A DNA stretch of 14,380 bases from positions 1 through 14,380 of the forward strand of contig JASHPC010000233.1 in the NCBI GenBank assembly GCA_030038335.1. Reading direction: 5' to 3'. Of this stretch, positions 1 through 8,373 are shown in pieces. Below the pieces are notes generated by a model. The model saw nothing but the letters and a program-made list of their open reading frames with translations. It was not told where the DNA came from and searched no databases. The position numbers and the translations under genes were made by a program. Source of the stretch: Vulcanimicrobiota bacterium (GTDB lineage Bacteria; Vulcanimicrobiota; Vulcanimicrobiia; Vulcanimicrobiales; Vulcanimicrobiaceae). The stretch's first letter is position 1. The number at the start of each line of letters is the position of its first letter.

Positions 1-1376
1 GGCGAAGGGTGCTGGTCGATCACGCTGCCTTTCATCGAGTTGTCGTACTTCTCCACGACGCGCACGCGAAACTTGTCGTCCTGCAAGATTCGCTGCGCGT
101 CGGATGCAGAGAAACCGCGAACGTCGCGCAATCCGACCGTCGGCAGTCCGTTGCTGATGAAGAGCTCGATGAGTCCGTTTCTCGGAAGCTTCGTGCCGGG
201 CGCCGGATTCTGCCGGATGACGTGCGCGAGCGGGACCGTGTCGCTACTGCTGTGGTAGATTTTCGCGGAGAAGCCGCCGTTGGCGACCTCCTGTTCCGCC
301 TGAACGTCCGTCTCGCCGACGTAGTTGCCGACGGTGAGCGGTGCGCTCAGATTCGGGTGCCCGAAGGCCCAGTAGCCGATCGCTGTGGCGACGACGAGCG
401 CGAGTACGAGCAGCGCGGCGTTCGTCGAGAGCGAGCGTTGAGTACCGGTGTGTTGCGCACGATCCGGCATCTTCGAGCGCCGCGGCGGGAGATCGAGGAC
501 CGCGACGCGTCCCGGCGCGTCGTCTTCCAGCCGGTATGCCGCTATGCTGGGACGTTCGCGAGCCTCTCGCAACGCCGATGCAACTTCGCTCGCGGAGCCA
601 AAGCGATGCTCTGGCTTCTTCTGCAGCAACCGATTGACAATCGCCGCCAGCGCGGGGCTAACGCCATACTTGGCGGTGTCGATTGCGGGAACCGGATCGC
701 CGATATGCTTCAGCGCGACGGCTACCGGCGAATCTCCCGTGTACGGCAGCGTTCCGGTGAGCATTTGATAGAGCACGATTCCGACGCTGTACAAGTCGGA
801 TGCCTCGCGAAGCTCGTGGCCCTGTGCTTGCTCCGGCGAAACGTAGTAGATGCTGCCCATGACGAGCCCCGGAGTCGTCAGGGCCATCGTGTGCTGCGAG
901 ATGGCCCGCGCGATGCCGAAATCCGATAGTTTGACGACGTCGTCCTTCGTCACGAGAATGTTTGCCGGCTTGATGTCGCGGTGCAGCAATCCTTGCCGAT
1001 GGGCGTACGCGAGACCGGTGCAGATCTGCACGGCGTAGTCGATTGCGACCGGTTCCGGTAGGGCGCTGTCCGCGGCGAGGATCTGCGCGAGTGACGGTCC
1101 GTCGACGAGCTCCATGACGATGTAATAGAGATCGCCCTCACGGCCGACGTCGTACGTGTTGACAATGTTCGGATGCGAGAGCTTCGCAGCGGACTCCGCT
1201 TCCTGATAGAAGCGGCGCACGAACTCTTCGTCCGCGGCGTATTGCTCCCGCAGCACCTTGATTGCGACGCGGCGCCGCAGCAGCGTATCAACACCGAGGT
1301 AGACACGCGCCATCCCTCCCTCTCCCAGGGAGCGATCGAGTCGATATCTGTTATTGAACGTCTGCTGTTCGATCAT
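1..1376 (-). CDS. pknB: PASTA-domain Ser/Thr protein kinase (PknB/Stk type), C-terminus beyond window
   Basis: A transmembrane Hanks-type kinase that phosphorylates cell-wall and division proteins; in this family the outer PASTA repeats sense peptidoglycan or muropeptides. 458 codons are visible. The cytoplasmic kinase domain (about residues 10-275) has the glycine loop LGEGGMARV (17-25), catalytic Lys40 in AIKVL, Glu in the C helix near 59-61, HRDIKPAN (132-139; Asp134, Asn139), DFG (152-154), a Thr-rich activation loop (163-168) and SPE (180-182), so it looks active. A juxtamembrane linker follows, then one transmembrane helix at about 319-337. PASTA repeat 1 spans about 346-410; repeat 2 starts near 411 and is cut by the window edge. 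The ATG overlaps the stop of the PBP gene as ATGA, so the two are probably translationally coupled. Kinase plus PBP is a well-known pairing. Certain as to family; the number of PASTA repeats is unknown. Confidence 0.95.
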   Translation of the reverse strand, partial: MIEQQTFNNRYRLDRSLGEGGMARVYLGVDTLLRRRVAIKVLREQYAADEEFVRRFYQEAESAAKLSHPNIVNTYDVGREGDLYYIVMELVDGPSLAQILAADSALPEPVAIDYAVQICTGLAYAHRQGLLHRDIKPANILVTKDDVVKLSDFGIARAISQHTMALTTPGLVMGSIYYVSPEQAQGHELREASDLYSVGIVLYQMLTGTLPYTGDSPVAVALKHIGDPVPAIDTAKYGVSPALAAIVNRLLQKKPEHRFGSASEVASALREARERPSIAAYRLEDDAPGRVAVLDLPPRRSKMPDRAQHTGTQRSLSTNAALLVLALVVATAIGYWAFGHPNLSAPLTVGNYVGETDVQAEQEVANGGFSAKIYHSSSDTVPLAHVIRQNPAPGTKLPRNGLIELFISNGLPTVGLRDVRGFSASDAQRILQDDKFRVRVVEKYDNSMKGSVIDQHPS

Positions 1377-2788
1377 GGCTCCGACGACGCCGTGCTCTGC
1401 AACGCGGTTGCCAGGACGTCGCGCGCGATCGGTGCGGCAACAGCCGCGCCGTATCCCGCATTCTCCACGACGATCGCGACGACCGCGCGCGGTTGAGCGG
1501 CCGGTGCAAAACAGACGAACCACGAGTGCGGCGCGCCGTGCGGATTCGTCGCCGTTCCCGTCTTTCCGGCGACGACGACGTTCGGAAGGCTTGCGACGGT
1601 GCCTGTTCCACGCTGGACCACGGCGATCATCATGTTCTTCACTTCCTCCGCCGTATCCGCCGCAATCGGCGAAGCAAGCGTACCACTCGGCAAGACGCTC
1701 ACCACCGCGTTACCGCGCCGAATCTGCCGAACGATGTACGGTCGAGGCTCGTCGCCTCCGTTTGCGACTGTCGCCGCGAGCAACGCAATCTGTAACGGTG
1801 ACACGAGTAGCGCTCCTTGACCGAATCCCATCTGCGCGAGCTCGCCTGCGCTCACGTCCGATGCGGGTGGCACGTTGCTCTCCGATGCGGGAATCTGAAA
1901 GTCGAGCGCATCGCCTACGCCGAACCGGCCAAGGTACTCGTAAAAGGTGTCGATTCCCATCTTGAGCGCGATCTGCGCGAAATCGACGTTGCTCGAAAGC
2001 GCAAAGGCCGTCGTCACGTTTTGAAAGCCAGTCGCTTCTCCCTCGTTGTCGTGCAGTACGGCATTGCCAACGTCGAGGTACCCGGGATCCTCGAAGCGAG
2101 ACTGCGGCGTGACGGTCTCGCTGTCGAGTGCGGCCGACGCCGTAAAGATTTTGAACGTCGAGCCGGGCGGATAGAGGCCCTGCGCCGCGCGGTCGAGCAG
2201 CGGACTTGCCGGGTCGGATCGCAGTGACGCAAAGATACTATCGATCGAGTCCGGGTCGAACGACGGAACCGACGCAATGGCGAGCACAGCGCCGGTGGCC
2301 GGGTCGATCACGACGCCGGCCGCTCGCGCGTAGACCGATAACTTCGCGTACAGCTCTTGCTGAATTGCCGGAACGATCGTCGTGACGATATCGTCGCCTT
2401 GTGACACGAGCGGCTTTCCGTCGATTGCAGCGCGTATCTCTTGCAGTTGCTCCATGGGATCGCCGGAGAGATCCGGCGGGCTCAATGCACGATCGTAGGC
2501 TTGTTCGATACCGCTCGTGCCGTACCGAACCGAGACGTATCCCACTTCCTGCGCGAGCGATGCGCCGAATGGATAGCGTCGCGTGCTCCCGTCGGAATAC
2601 GCGAGCACGGTTCCATCCGTCGCAAGGATGCGCCCCCGCCCTGCTTCGAGCGTCCCATTTCGCGGGTTCGACGCGTGCGCGGCGATCCTCGCTCCCGTCG
2701 TCACCTGCACGTACCACAATCGCGCTGCGACGATGAGGAAGAACGCTGCGACCAGCGCCGCGAAGCGCCGAATCGTCGCGTTAATCAC
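1373..2788 (-). CDS. pbpA: Class B penicillin-binding protein (PbpA/FtsI-like transpeptidase)
   Basis: A membrane-anchored D,D-transpeptidase that cross-links peptidoglycan outside the cytoplasmic membrane. The 471 residues start with a short Arg-containing cytoplasmic tail and one transmembrane helix (about 9-28). A reduced non-catalytic N-terminal domain with the usual GRI(L)ATDG-type motif (about 52-59) follows. The transpeptidase domain carries all three active-site motifs: SxxK at Ser210-Lys213 (STFK), SxN at Ser265-Asn267, and KTG at 409-411. Length resembles mycobacterial PbpA (about 490) rather than the longer FtsI or PBP2 forms, and no C-terminal PASTA repeats are present. The start is GTG at 2788, with GGAG seven bases upstream; it overlaps the preceding gene by 8 bases. 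The next gene is the PASTA kinase, the classical partner of this type. Whether it serves division or elongation cannot be told here. Confidence 0.93.
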   Translation of the reverse strand: MINATIRRFAALVAAFFLIVAARLWYVQVTTGARIAAHASNPRNGTLEAGRGRILATDGTVLAYSDGSTRRYPFGASLAQEVGYVSVRYGTSGIEQAYDRALSPPDLSGDPMEQLQEIRAAIDGKPLVSQGDDIVTTIVPAIQQELYAKLSVYARAAGVVIDPATGAVLAIASVPSFDPDSIDSIFASLRSDPASPLLDRAAQGLYPPGSTFKIFTASAALDSETVTPQSRFEDPGYLDVGNAVLHDNEGEATGFQNVTTAFALSSNVDFAQIALKMGIDTFYEYLGRFGVGDALDFQIPASESNVPPASDVSAGELAQMGFGQGALLVSPLQIALLAATVANGGDEPRPYIVRQIRRGNAVVSVLPSGTLASPIAADTAEEVKNMMIAVVQRGTGTVASLPNVVVAGKTGTATNPHGAPHSWFVCFAPAAQPRAVVAIVVENAGYGAAVAAPIARDVLATALQSTASSEP

Positions 2789-3491
2789 GTGCCTGCTCCG
2801 CCTTCTCGCGAAGCACGCAGATGCCGCCGTCCTTCGTGCGAACCGCTAGGTGAGCGTTCCCGGACTCCTCTTCGAGCAACGCGTTCACGAGTCGGCGCGC
2901 GCTCTGCTCCGCAACGCCGTCGAGCGAGAGCGCGACGCCTACGCCGAGCTCTTCGAGAAGCGGTGGCGCGACGTACGCGCAGAAGGGAAGCGACTCGTAG
3001 TGACGCTCTTCGTACGCGCCTTCACGCCAGGGGCCGCGCTTGCCGAAGACCTGCGCGTGATAGTCCCACGCGCAGAGCTGGCGTTCTTTCCACACGAACT
3101 CGTCGCGGACGCAGAGACGGCGGCAGGCTGCGCATTGCGCGATCGCGGCGGGCGGATTCGCAAGAGCCTCAGCGACGTCTTCCGGCAAATCCTCGACGTT
3201 CAATACGGCATCTTCATCGACGCGCTCCGGAATCGGCGCAGACCACTCGACGCGCGCGAGAAGCTCGATGTCGCGCACCGGCGCTATAAACGCTCGCTCG
3301 TCTTCCGGAGCAAACGTCTTATCCGCCCAATCGATGACACCCGAGAGCGGAATGCCGACGTTCTGCCAGGTGTCGCCGATCACGACGCCCGCGGGAGTCC
3401 ATGCAATGGGCACGAGGCGCGCGGTAATCGTTCCGCGCTCGGGACGAAAGCTGTTCACGAAGGCGAGGGTGTTGCTGTTTCCGCCGAGCAC
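2781..3491 (-). CDS. Protein of unknown function with Cys/His (zinc-ribbon-like) cluster
   Basis: I do not recognise this 236-residue protein. The only possible start after the carB stop in this frame is GTG at 3491; the frame is open further upstream but only as a shadow of carB, with no better start near the junction. A weaker alternative start is GTG at 3458. The N-terminal part (about 5-75) looks like a compact beta-rich domain. An acidic linker (about 90-112) follows, then a cluster C120-x2-C-x3-C127-x12-C140-x4-H145 with a further Cys at 171, reminiscent of a structural zinc site. The C-terminal part is charged and helical. No signal peptide or transmembrane segment is seen, so it is probably cytosolic. 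It overlaps the PBP gene by 8 bases, which argues for a real, cotranslated gene. It is not PyrK: no flavin or NAD motifs and the Cys spacing differs from the 2Fe-2S pattern. Confidence 0.75.
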   Translation of the reverse strand: MLGGNSNTLAFVNSFRPERGTITARLVPIAWTPAGVVIGDTWQNVGIPLSGVIDWADKTFAPEDERAFIAPVRDIELLARVEWSAPIPERVDEDAVLNVEDLPEDVAEALANPPAAIAQCAACRRLCVRDEFVWKERQLCAWDYHAQVFGKRGPWREGAYEERHYESLPFCAYVAPPLLEELGVGVALSLDGVAEQSARRLVNALLEEESGNAHLAVRTKDGGICVLREKAEQARD

Positions 3492-3497
3492 GAAGGC

Positions 3498-3516
3498 CGC
3501 CGGTTCGCCGCCGGCG
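3498..3516 (-). other. GC-rich stem-loop between carB and the unknown gene
   Basis: On the transcribed strand six bases CGCCGG (3516-3511) pair perfectly with CCGGCG (3503-3498) around a seven-base loop. It fills most of the 26-base gap after carB and ends six bases before the GTG at 3491. No U-run follows, so it is not a classical intrinsic terminator. It could stabilise the carB mRNA end, slow polymerase, or restrict initiation of the next gene. In GC-rich DNA a six-pair stem may also be chance. Confidence 0.35.
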
Positions 3517-3517
3517 T

Positions 3518-6500
3518 TTAGGACCCGGTCGTCACGGTCTCGTTGCGGTACTCTTGCAGGCTTCGTGGCGGACCCGCCGTGCCGCTGAGCGCCTCCACCA
3601 GGGCGCGCGCCGTATCCAGGCTGCTCAAACACGCGATACTCGCTTCGACCGCAACGCGGCGAATCATGTAGTCGTCCGTTACCTCGCGCCGGCCGCGCGC
3701 GTCGTTGATCACGAGATCGACCGCGCGGCTCTGCAGAAGGTCCAGGACGTTTGGCGAGCCCGCGCCCATCTTCGCGATGCGTTCGCATGCCAGTCCGCCG
3801 GCTTCGAGCACCTCTGCCGTTCCCGCGGTGGCGACCAGCCGGTGCCCGAGCGCGACGTATCGCCGCAACACGGGCACTGAGGCATGCTTCTCCTCTTCGG
3901 ACAGGGTGACGAGAATGCGACCGCCTTGCATCGGAAGCCGAATGCCCGCCGCGATGAAACCCTTCCGCAAAGCGCCGGAGAACGTTGCATCGATACCGAG
4001 CACCTCGCCCGTCGACTTCATCTCCGGGCCGAGCACGGTTTCTACGCCGCGCATCTTCGAAAACGAGAAGATCGGAATCTTCACGACGACGTACGGCGGC
4101 GCCGGCGAAAGACCGGTGCCATAGGGAAGATCGCGCAAGCGCTCGCCGAGCGCAACGCGCGTCGCGGCTGCAACGACGTTGACGCCCGTTGCCTTTTGAA
4201 TGATCGGTACCGTGCGGCTCGCGCGCGGGTTCGCCTCGATGATAAAGAGCTCGTCGTCCTGCAGGACGAACTGGATGTTGATCGGCCCGCGTGTGCGCAG
4301 CTCTCGCGCGATCGCCGTCGTGATCTCGACGACCCGCGTCTGCTGCGCGGGGGTCAATCTTTGGGGCGGATAGACCGCAATCGAGTCGCCAGAGTGAATT
4401 CCCGCACGTTCGATGTGCTCGAAGATGCCGGGAACGAGAATGTCGTTTCCGTCGAAGACCGCATCGACTTCCAGCTCGAGACCTGGAATGTACCTATCGA
4501 CGAGGAGCGGAGCCTCCTCGCGGATCGGAGGCGCGGACTCTGCGTAGGAGACGAGTTGCGCCTCGTTGTGCACGATCTCCATTGCGCGTCCGCCGAGTAC
4601 GAACGAAGGGCGCACGAGCACCGGAAAGCCGAGCTCTCGCGCGATGGCGCGCGCTTCGCGGAAACTGCGCGCAGCGCGTCCTTTCGGACGAGCAACGCCG
4701 AGCCGCGCGAGCGCGGCGTCGAACTGCTCGCGGTTCTCCGCCATGTCGAGGCTCGTGCGATCGCTCCCGACGATATTGACGCCGCGGCGGGCAAGCTCGT
4801 CCGCGAGATTAATCGCTGTCTGGCCGCCGAATGCGAGCATCACCCCTCGCGCGTTCGTCGCGTGGTACGCTGCTTCGACCTCGCGCGCACCCGGAGGTTC
4901 GAAGACGAGAGCGTCGGAGACATCGAAATCCGTCGAGACAGTCTCGGGGTTGTTGTTCACGACGACGGCGCTGCGGCCGGACGCGCGCAATGCCCAGGCA
5001 GCGTGGACGCAACTGTAGTCGAACTCGATTCCTTGGCCGATGCGGATCGGACCGCTTCCGACGACGACGACGGCCTCTTTCCCGGCGCGGCTCTCGAGGC
5101 GCGGACGCAGCTCGTCAGCCTCTCCCGGTGAGAGATAGTAGTACGGCGACTTCGCCGGAAACTCGCCGGCAGCTGTGTCGACCATGCGAAACGCCGCGTG
5201 TGCGGGGTCGTAGCGCGGTTCGTCGCGCGCGACCATCTCCGAGATTTCGTAGAGCCAGAAACGGTCGATAGCGGAGAGCCCTGCAATGCGCTCGATCGCG
5301 CGATCCGTACCGCCGGCGTCACGCGCGCGGCGCAGCAACTCGCAGATCGCAAAGAGTCTGGCGTGCGTTGCGTGCTCGACGACGCTCACGAGCTCTTCCT
5401 CGCTCCACTCCGACAGCCCTGTCTCGCGCAGAGACGCGTACCCAAGGTCGAGGCCGCGCACGGCCTTTGCGAGCGCAGACCGGAAGGTGCGGCCGATGCC
5501 CATAGCCTCGCCCGTTGACTTCATCTGCGTTCCGAGCTTCGTGTCCGCAAGAGGGAACTTGTCGAAGGGCCAGCGGGGAATCTTCACGACGACGTAGTCG
5601 AGCGCCGGTTCGTACGCGGCCTTCGTCACACCCGTGACGGGGTTCTCGATCTCGTCCAAGCATTGTCCAAGCGCGATGCGCGTTGCGATCTTCGCAATGG
5701 GGTACCCCGTCGCTTTCGACGCGAGCGCGGAGCTTCGCGAGAGACGCGGATTTACTTCGATGATCGCGTATTCGCTCCGATCGGGATGCAACGCAAACTG
5801 GATGTTGCAGCCTCCGCGAACACCCAGTGCGCGAATAACGTTGAGGCTCGCCGAACGTAGCATGTGATACTCGACGTCGGAGAGCGTCTGGGACGGCGCA
5901 ACGACGATCGAGTCGCCCGTGTGCACCCCCACGGGGTCGAGGTTCTCCATATTGCAGACGACGATGCAGTTGTCAGCGCCGTCGCGAAGGATCTCGTACT
6001 CGATCTCCTTCCACCCGAGCAGCGACGTCTCGAGCAGCACCTGTCCGATGAGACTCGCGGAGAGTCCGGCGCGAAGCGTTTCGCGAAGCTCGTCCTCATC
6101 GTACGCGAGCCCTCCACCCGTGCCTGCGAGGGTATACGCGGGGCGTACGACGAGCGGAAAGCCCTTTTCGCGCGCAAACGCGAGCCCTTGCTCGACCTCG
6201 GTGACGACGATGCTTTCGGGAACAGGCTCGCCGATCTCGATCATCTTAGCTTTGAATCGCTCGCGATCTTCAGCGAGACGAATAGACTCGACCGGCGTCC
6301 CGAGAAGCTCGACGCCGTACCGTTCGAGCGCTCCGGCTTCGTGCAGCTCGACGGCGAGATTGAGCCCGGTTTGACCGCCGAGCGTCGGTAGCAACGCGTC
6401 TGGGCGCTCGCGCTCGATAATGGCGCGAACCGATTCGACCGTGAGCGGCTCCAAGTACACCGCGTCGGCGATCTCGGGATCCGTCATGATCGTCGCCGGA

Positions 6501-6634
6501 TTAGAGTTGACGAGCACGACGCGGTGGCCTTGCTCGCGCAGTGCACGACATGCCTGCACGCCCGCATAGTCGAACTCCGCCGCCTGTCCGATGACGATCG
6601 GACCCGAACCGATTACCATGACGTTGCGTCTCAT
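3518..6634 (-). CDS. carB: Carbamoyl-phosphate synthase large subunit
   Basis: Makes carbamoyl phosphate from bicarbonate, two ATP and ammonia channelled from CarA; feeds pyrimidine and arginine synthesis. Both homologous halves are present. The first opens with SGPIVIGQAAEFDYAG (10-25) and an ATP-grasp domain (about 125-325, with RPAYTLAGTGGG and IIEVNPRLSRSSALASKATG). The second has SGPIRIGQGIEFDYSCVHA (527-545) and an ATP-grasp domain (about 635-835, with VRPSFVLGGRAMEIV and IIEANPRASRTVP). The C-terminal MGS-like regulatory domain (about 903-1025) keeps residues matching nucleotide-effector contacts (Thr936, Thr939, Lys955, Asn977), so UMP feedback is plausible. At 1038 residues it is about 35 shorter than E. 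coli CarB (1073). The loss lies mainly in the connector between the halves (around residues 465-487), where the GF(S/A)D-type helical segment is missing. The ATG directly abuts the vwa stop, with no clear Shine-Dalgarno, so reinitiation is likely. It is separated from carA by four unrelated genes. Confidence 0.98.
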   Translation of the reverse strand: MRRNVMVIGSGPIVIGQAAEFDYAGVQACRALREQGHRVVLVNSNPATIMTDPEIADAVYLEPLTVESVRAIIERERPDALLPTLGGQTGLNLAVELHEAGALERYGVELLGTPVESIRLAEDRERFKAKMIEIGEPVPESIVVTEVEQGLAFAREKGFPLVVRPAYTLAGTGGGLAYDEDELRETLRAGLSASLIGQVLLETSLLGWKEIEYEILRDGADNCIVVCNMENLDPVGVHTGDSIVVAPSQTLSDVEYHMLRSASLNVIRALGVRGGCNIQFALHPDRSEYAIIEVNPRLSRSSALASKATGYPIAKIATRIALGQCLDEIENPVTGVTKAAYEPALDYVVVKIPRWPFDKFPLADTKLGTQMKSTGEAMGIGRTFRSALAKAVRGLDLGYASLRETGLSEWSEEELVSVVEHATHARLFAICELLRRARDAGGTDRAIERIAGLSAIDRFWLYEISEMVARDEPRYDPAHAAFRMVDTAAGEFPAKSPYYYLSPGEADELRPRLESRAGKEAVVVVGSGPIRIGQGIEFDYSCVHAAWALRASGRSAVVVNNNPETVSTDFDVSDALVFEPPGAREVEAAYHATNARGVMLAFGGQTAINLADELARRGVNIVGSDRTSLDMAENREQFDAALARLGVARPKGRAARSFREARAIARELGFPVLVRPSFVLGGRAMEIVHNEAQLVSYAESAPPIREEAPLLVDRYIPGLELEVDAVFDGNDILVPGIFEHIERAGIHSGDSIAVYPPQRLTPAQQTRVVEITTAIARELRTRGPINIQFVLQDDELFIIEANPRASRTVPIIQKATGVNVVAAATRVALGERLRDLPYGTGLSPAPPYVVVKIPIFSFSKMRGVETVLGPEMKSTGEVLGIDATFSGALRKGFIAAGIRLPMQGGRILVTLSEEEKHASVPVLRRYVALGHRLVATAGTAEVLEAGGLACERIAKMGAGSPNVLDLLQSRAVDLVINDARGRREVTDDYMIRRVAVEASIACLSSLDTARALVEALSGTAGPPRSLQEYRNETVTTGS

Positions 6635-7555
6635 CTATGCAAACCGCCCGAGTCCGAAGCCCGCGAGAAAGACGCCCACGAGGAGCACGACTCCCCCGAG
6701 CGTGAACGCGCCGGTCACGTCGACGCGCTTGCGCTCGAATGCCGTGACTCGGCCGAGTCGCGCGAGCGCGTCGTGCAGTTGCGTAGCATTCTGCGCTCGC
6801 GCGTACGCGCCGCCACTGACGTTTGCATACGACTGCAGCGCGCCTTCGTCGATCGTCGCTTCGTCGGAGCTGCCGGGAATCTCGCCACCGTTCGGCGTGC
6901 CGATCCCGATGGTGTACACAGGGATCTTCTGCGTTCCGAGCCATTCTGCAACGTGCTCCGGATCGACGCCGACGTTGCTTACGCCATCGGTAACGAGAAT
7001 GACGAGCCGGTGCCCCCCCGATGGGAACGAAGCCGCTGCCAAGCGCAGCGCATCACCAATTGCGGTGGCGCCACTGGGCGACGGAACTGCCGCAAGTGCC
7101 GCTTCCACCTGCGAGTGATCGGAAGACAGGGGCTGAATCATCGACGCCCCACTGGAGAACGCGATGATTCCGATACGCGTTCCCGGGGACGACTCTTCGA
7201 TGAAGGCGCGCGCCGCGGCAAGCGCGGCAGCCGCTCGCGTCGGCGCGACGTCACCCGCGGCCATGGAGCCCGACGTATCGATGCAGATAAAGACCGAACC
7301 GTCGCGCACGGGAACGGGCGCCGTCATGCGCGGTTCCCCCGCAGCAAAGGCGAGGGCGACGATCGCGGCAACTGCACTCACTGATAGCGCGCGCGGAATC
7401 CACGTTCTGGGTTTCACGGCATCGGCAAAGAACGCAAGGTTCGAGTACGCGAGATCGTGCGCGGTCTTCCGTCGCACGAGGCGGGCGTACACGACGGCGA
7501 ACAGGATCGCCGCGACGACCGCGAACGCGAAGCGGAGCGGATGCGCGAAGCTCAT
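6635..7555 (-). CDS. BatA-like membrane-anchored VWA domain protein
   Basis: A 306-residue protein of the BatA/BatB type, which act with MoxR ATPases in poorly understood chaperone-like or envelope stress functions. The N-terminus has two hydrophobic helices (about 9-25 and 55-72), the family arrangement. The von Willebrand factor A domain (about 87-268) has a complete metal site: DTSGS (Asp93, Ser95, Ser97), Thr164 in GATAIGD, and Asp190 in TDG. A C-terminal helix (about 283-302) forms a third membrane anchor, leaving the VWA domain most likely facing away from the cytoplasm or displayed on the membrane surface. The chosen start is ATG 7555, overlapping the DUF58 stop as ATGA; an ATG 63 bases upstream gives a very Arg-rich extension that is a shadow of the DUF58 gene. 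No second VWA gene (BatB) is present. The next gene is carB. Confidence 0.9.
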   Translation of the reverse strand: MSFAHPLRFAFAVVAAILFAVVYARLVRRKTAHDLAYSNLAFFADAVKPRTWIPRALSVSAVAAIVALAFAAGEPRMTAPVPVRDGSVFICIDTSGSMAAGDVAPTRAAAALAAARAFIEESSPGTRIGIIAFSSGASMIQPLSSDHSQVEAALAAVPSPSGATAIGDALRLAAASFPSGGHRLVILVTDGVSNVGVDPEHVAEWLGTQKIPVYTIGIGTPNGGEIPGSSDEATIDEGALQSYANVSGGAYARAQNATQLHDALARLGRVTAFERKRVDVTGAFTLGGVVLLVGVFLAGFGLGRFA

Positions 7556-8373
7556 GCTCCGAACGCGCCGGCGAGCGACGCGGCGCCGTCGCTCTCGTGA
7601 AGGAGGCCGGTGCGCCATCCCGCGGCGGTAAAGCGTCGCAGAAGGGCAGACTCACGCGAGCGAACCGCCTTCCAGTAGCGTTCACGCTCCGGAGCGCCAA
7701 CGTACGCGCGAAGCACTCCGCCCTCGGCGCCGCGTAGTTTAACGACGCCGGAGAGGGGAAGCTCGTCGTACCACGGATCGCGTGCGAGCAGCAGCGTGCA
7801 GTCGTGCCGTCGCGCGAGGGCGAAGAGCGTCATGTCGTCCTCGTCCTTCAGATCGAAGCAGTCACTCGCGAGCACTAACGCCGCACCTGGGCGCAGCGCC
7901 GTACGCGCAAGTTGAAGGCTGCTTCGGAGATCGAATGTTCCGGTCGCGTTCAACGCGGCAGCCGCTGACGACGCGCCGCGGTACGCGTTCACCGGATGCA
8001 ACGCGTTACCAATGAGGCGCACACAGCGATCGTCCGCAGCAGCAATTGCGTACCACAGCTCTACCGCTTCACGTGCTGCAGCCGCCAGCGATCGCTTTCG
8101 CCCGACGCGCATCGACGGCGTGTCGTCGAGCATCGCGCCGAGCGTCAACGAAATGTCCTCGAGGATCACGCGGGTCTGGACCTCGCACGAGCGCGCGCTC
8201 GCGGCCCAATCGATGCGCCGCACGTCATCGCCGGCAACGTACGCGCGTAACTCGACGAACTCATAACCGTCGCCTCGGCGCGCGGTCGGCGAACCTCCGG
8301 GCTGGCGTGGCCGGCGTCTCCCGTTCAGCAGCGCTTGCCGGATCCTCTCTGCCGGCGCAGATCGCGCAGTCAC
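7552..8373 (-). CDS. DUF58 domain protein of the MoxR/Bat cluster
   Basis: Members of this family are coded next to MoxR ATPases and VWA proteins; the biochemical role is not established. The 273 residues contain the DUF58 signature at about 34-61: GDGYEF, ELRAYVAGDDVRRIDW and an AR pair. The DUF58 fold is VWA-related, and DDTPSM (83-88) sits where a MIDAS-like strand end is expected, in degenerate form. There is no transmembrane segment, so this is the short cytosolic form, unlike the longer versions with two N-terminal helices. The start is GTG at 8373, overlapping the moxR stop as GTGA, with GGAGG four bases upstream. The stop overlaps the vwa start as ATGA. It probably connects the MoxR ATPase to the VWA membrane protein, by analogy with other clusters. 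Confidence 0.9.
   Translation of the reverse strand: MTARSAPAERIRQALLNGRRRPRQPGGSPTARRGDGYEFVELRAYVAGDDVRRIDWAASARSCEVQTRVILEDISLTLGAMLDDTPSMRVGRKRSLAAAAREAVELWYAIAAADDRCVRLIGNALHPVNAYRGASSAAAALNATGTFDLRSSLQLARTALRPGAALVLASDCFDLKDEDDMTLFALARRHDCTLLLARDPWYDELPLSGVVKLRGAEGGVLRAYVGAPERERYWKAVRSRESALLRRFTAAGWRTGLLHESDGAASLAGAFGA

Noticed and set aside
9..929. Plus-strand open frame of 306 codons
   Set aside because: Antisense to the kinase, whose minus-strand frame reads with all kinase motifs from 1376 to the left edge. The plus product has no recognisable pattern.
2781..3491. Unknown protein as PyrK, because of position after carB and its cysteines
   Set aside because: PyrK carries flavin and NAD binding segments and a 2Fe-2S pattern of different spacing near the C-terminus. 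None of these is seen.
3498..3516. Intrinsic terminator after carB
   Set aside because: The stem is followed by GCCUUCGUG and not by a U-run, so transcription is expected to continue.
2781..3788. Longer form of the unknown protein starting at 3788
   Set aside because: The first 99 residues overlap the carB end in another frame and are Arg/Gly/Pro-rich shadow sequence. The first reasonable start after the carB stop is GTG 3491.
6635..7618. VWA protein starting at 7618
   Set aside because: The added 21 residues are almost all Arg/Pro/Ser and overlap the DUF58 gene; ATG 7555 forms the ATGA overlap typical of this operon.
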